DNA of 64,000 nt. Source: Pseudeuparius sepicola (lineage: Eukaryota > Arthropoda > Insecta > Coleoptera > Anthribidae). A model generated the notes under the pieces. It ran no database searches and was not told where the DNA came from. It saw nothing but the letters and a program-made list of their open reading frames with translations. A program made the translations under genes and the position numbers. Positions 62,208 through 64,000 of this stretch are shown piece after piece; position 1 is the stretch's first letter, and the number at the start of each line of letters is the position of its first letter. Location: positions 24,961,278 through 25,025,277 of the forward strand of contig OY987302.1 of the NCBI GenBank assembly GCA_963920635.1. The letters run 5' to 3'.

Positions 62208-63290
62208 CTAAATAAAATCTTTGCCGTCTATCCAGCTGTTGTGTTCTTTATCGAGTCCTAACCACTTTTCGTACAGTTTGCGTCCTTTTTTTCTTAAAAT
62301 TTTCACGACTAGAAATACGTCGGGCTGCCTGGTTCTCTGCAATTCTTCTCCGTAGGATAAACCGCCGCTTATAGGTCGCCCTTGAGCATCTCCCAAAAGG
62401 TATATATGTAGTGGAATTTGTAGATCGATTTTTTTTAATTTTAATTCTAATATAGTTTCCCGGTCTTCAGTGTAACATTACACAAAACTTTCCCATAATA
62501 AGACCATTTTTTACACATTTTATATTAACAAAAATTGTAATAAAACTCGACGTTCCGCTCCTGATTTAATTTTAAATAATTCAGTGGTCCAATTTGGCGT
62601 GAAACCCTTTTCAAAAATATGTTTATCTTTACTTATGCGCACCAAATCTCCTATGTTAAATTTTGCGGAGGGTCGGAAAATTTTTAAATGACAATAGGCC
62701 GTTTTCAGTAAAGACGCCTCGTTTTTCTTCGAAACGTCGACGGGTTTCATTCCTATAGTGCGGTGTTTTGTATTATTATAATTTTGCGTAAGTAAATCTA
62801 TATACTGAAGCCATTTATAGTTTCCGTGGAAACTAAACATTTTATATAATTTCTCCTTCAACGTTCGGATTACTCGTTCTGCAACGGCGGCTTTTTTCAC
62901 GCTAAATGTATTGTAGTGGTTGATACCGTACTTCCTCATAAGTTTGTCGAAATTTACGTTAACAAATTATTTTCCTTGATCAGATTGTAAGTTTTTTGGG
63001 GCGCGTCCATCACATTTTTTAAGTATATCCTCCATGGCTTTTGTTACCTCTTCTCCGGTTTTGCTTTTCAGAGGTCTCGTCCACAAATACTTGGAAAACA
63101 CATCTATTGCCACAAGAGTATATTTGTGGTTTTTATATACTCGAGCATAATTAGTCACTTCGGCCAAGTGCACCTGCCACAGATCGTTCAAACCTTTTAT
63201 ATTTATTCGACGCCTCTTAAAGTTTTTTCTACAGGGTTTATGTAGCTCGTTCACGACCTCTGCTGTTTGGCAGGCGTCGATGTTCCCGCC
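62208..63290 (-). pseudogene. Polinton/Maverick-type integrase with chromodomain-like C-terminus
   Basis: From right to left: NELHKPCRKNFKRRRINIKG, then LNDLWQVHLAEVTNYARVYK and YTLVAIDVFSKYLWTRPLKS with KNLQSDQGK (63254-62967; the first D of the usual WQADL is H here). Next VAERVIRTLKEKLYKMF, YIDLLTQNYNNTKHRTIGMK and KFNIGDLVRISKDKHIFEKG (62939-62520). Last IYLLGDAQGRPISGG and a chromodomain-like LVVKILRKKGRKLYEKWLGL with NSWIDGKDF (62396-62208). This is the layout of Polinton integrases. There is a frameshift near 62950 and an extra ~110-bp segment near 62430-62545 between FKIKS and IPLHIYLL that breaks the C-terminal region. The missing Asp and the frame breaks make it inactive. Confidence 0.8.
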
Positions 63291-63317
63291 GACGACACAG
63301 TATTGGCGTTATTTTTG

Positions 63318-63551
63318 CTAATTTTCATTTTTCAGCTTCTTTGCCTTGGAAGGGACCAGAGAGTTATGTTCTAAATATTGAATTCTTCCGTTTAATAAAT
63401 CAATTTCTTTGTCAATTTTTTGACTAAATTTGGAAATAGATTCTTGTAGTAAATCCGCACTGGTGCTTTTGCAGATTTGAGGGATTTTATCATCTAACTT
63501 GTCGACGCGTTTATTAACTATATCACCCACTTGTGCCATGGTATTTTTCAT
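63318..63551 (-). pseudogene. Short coiled-coil ORF upstream of the integrase
   Basis: 77 codons with heptad-like spacing: GDIVNKRVDKLDDKIPQICK, then ISKFSQKIDKEIDLLNGRIQ and YLEHNSLVPS. Similar helical residues may continue upstream past frame breaks to about 63900. No known domain. It could belong to the same Polinton-like remnant. Confidence 0.35.
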
Positions 63552-64000
63552 CGCAGTGTTAAGAGTATAATTTAAGGCGTCCCCGTTTATTTTCTCTCAT
63601 GTCGATTCAAAATTGTCTGCATATATTTTTTCAGTGTTTCGACTTCTTCTGCTAACCTTTTTTTCGTTTGAAGACAGAGCTATAGATATTTTTTTATCGA
63701 TCAAATTTGGTATAGTAGTAAGGAGCATATTTTCAATTTCGGTATTCAGCACGCTTTTTTGGGCAGCGACATCTTGAGATTTTTCTATCTAGTTCCGTTC
63801 CAACGCCCTCTAGAAACGATTTTATTTTGGTATGTGCTGCATATGAGCGAACACCATTATTGTCGTCTTTCTGAGATTTTTTCAAAGAACGTCCAAACTT
63901 GCTTACACTCATGTTGATATTAAACAGCTTCCGTATGGAGTCGCTTATTTAAGGAACTCAATTACTCCGAGTTTTTCCAGTTCGCTTAAAATGGCGGTTA
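63552..64000. other. End of window, broken coding-like sequence
   Basis: The minus strand has short open stretches rich in Lys, Glu and Ser but with stops and shifts. No recognisable motif or element end. Confidence 0.3.

Noticed and set aside
1..64000. CRISPR arrays, bacterial operons, ribosome binding sites, rRNA genes
   Set aside because: None were seen. The window is eukaryotic, repeats are irregular or palindromic, and no rRNA sequence was recognised.

Overview
This is a gene-poor, AT-rich nuclear window from an animal, most likely an insect. The evidence is small spliceosomal introns with GTAAGT/TTTCAG signals, no bacterial operons, many TA-flanked mariner-type foldback MITEs with CAGGGTG termini, Penelope-like, Ty3/gypsy, hAT, Crypton, jockey-type LINE and Polinton remnants, and satellite-like tandem arrays. 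Frequent TAGGTA/TACCTA tracts and the mix of elements would suit an aphid or a beetle, but I cannot fix the species. Assignments rest on recognised protein motifs and on repeat comparisons made by eye inside the window.

Layout. 0-17 kb: a mosaic of MITEs and foldbacks (2518-3487, 5838-6697, 14505-15592, 15756-16344), ~130-bp satellite blocks (3776-4165, 6827-7400), a Penelope-like fragment (7577-8160), a HTH transposase fragment (8240-8475), a jockey-type LINE tail (about 9950-10262), a GCATGCCAAT repeat array (10553-11530) and one unrecognised 131-codon ORF (11996-12391). 17.5-31.8 kb: the only convincing host gene, two in-phase exons of a two-pass membrane protein (17499-17687 and 31573-31767). 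Its ~13.9-kb intron holds an antisense pseudogene of a virus-like DNA-polymerase-associated protein, several MITEs, a hAT remnant, a second Penelope fragment, and copies of a GC-rich repeat. 32-40 kb: transposase and gypsy remnants, a Crypton tyrosine-recombinase fragment and more MITEs.

40-62 kb: the main object, a 21.3-kb palindromic mobile element (40328-61660). Its termini are perfect inverted repeats starting AGTAGATATAC, and it is flanked by a 6-bp duplication, AAGGAA. Almost all of it is two inverted arms of about 7.2-7.7 kb (net of later insertions) around a 567-bp unique loop. Each arm carries a diverged copy of the same cargo: a short fragment of the polymerase-associated protein, a multi-exon gene built from duplicated exons, and a series of tRNA-T-arm-like motifs. 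The left arm was later hit by a young gypsy LTR element (40433-45066, TSD TATG, apparently identical 252-bp LTRs, internally deleted). The right arm was hit by a non-autonomous hAT (57233-58318, TSD CCGCCGAT) and by a 420-bp tandem duplication. The two arms check each other at each insertion: the uninterrupted arm shows the empty site.

62-64 kb: a decayed Polinton/Maverick-type integrase with a C-terminal chromodomain-like segment (minus strand). It is followed downstream by an ORF that the giant element splits in two (61667-62082 and 40016-40321). The giant element therefore seems to sit inside an older Polinton-like element. Its 6-bp TSD and AG...CT termini are themselves Polinton-like, although no Polinton integrase, ATPase, protease or capsid gene was found inside it.
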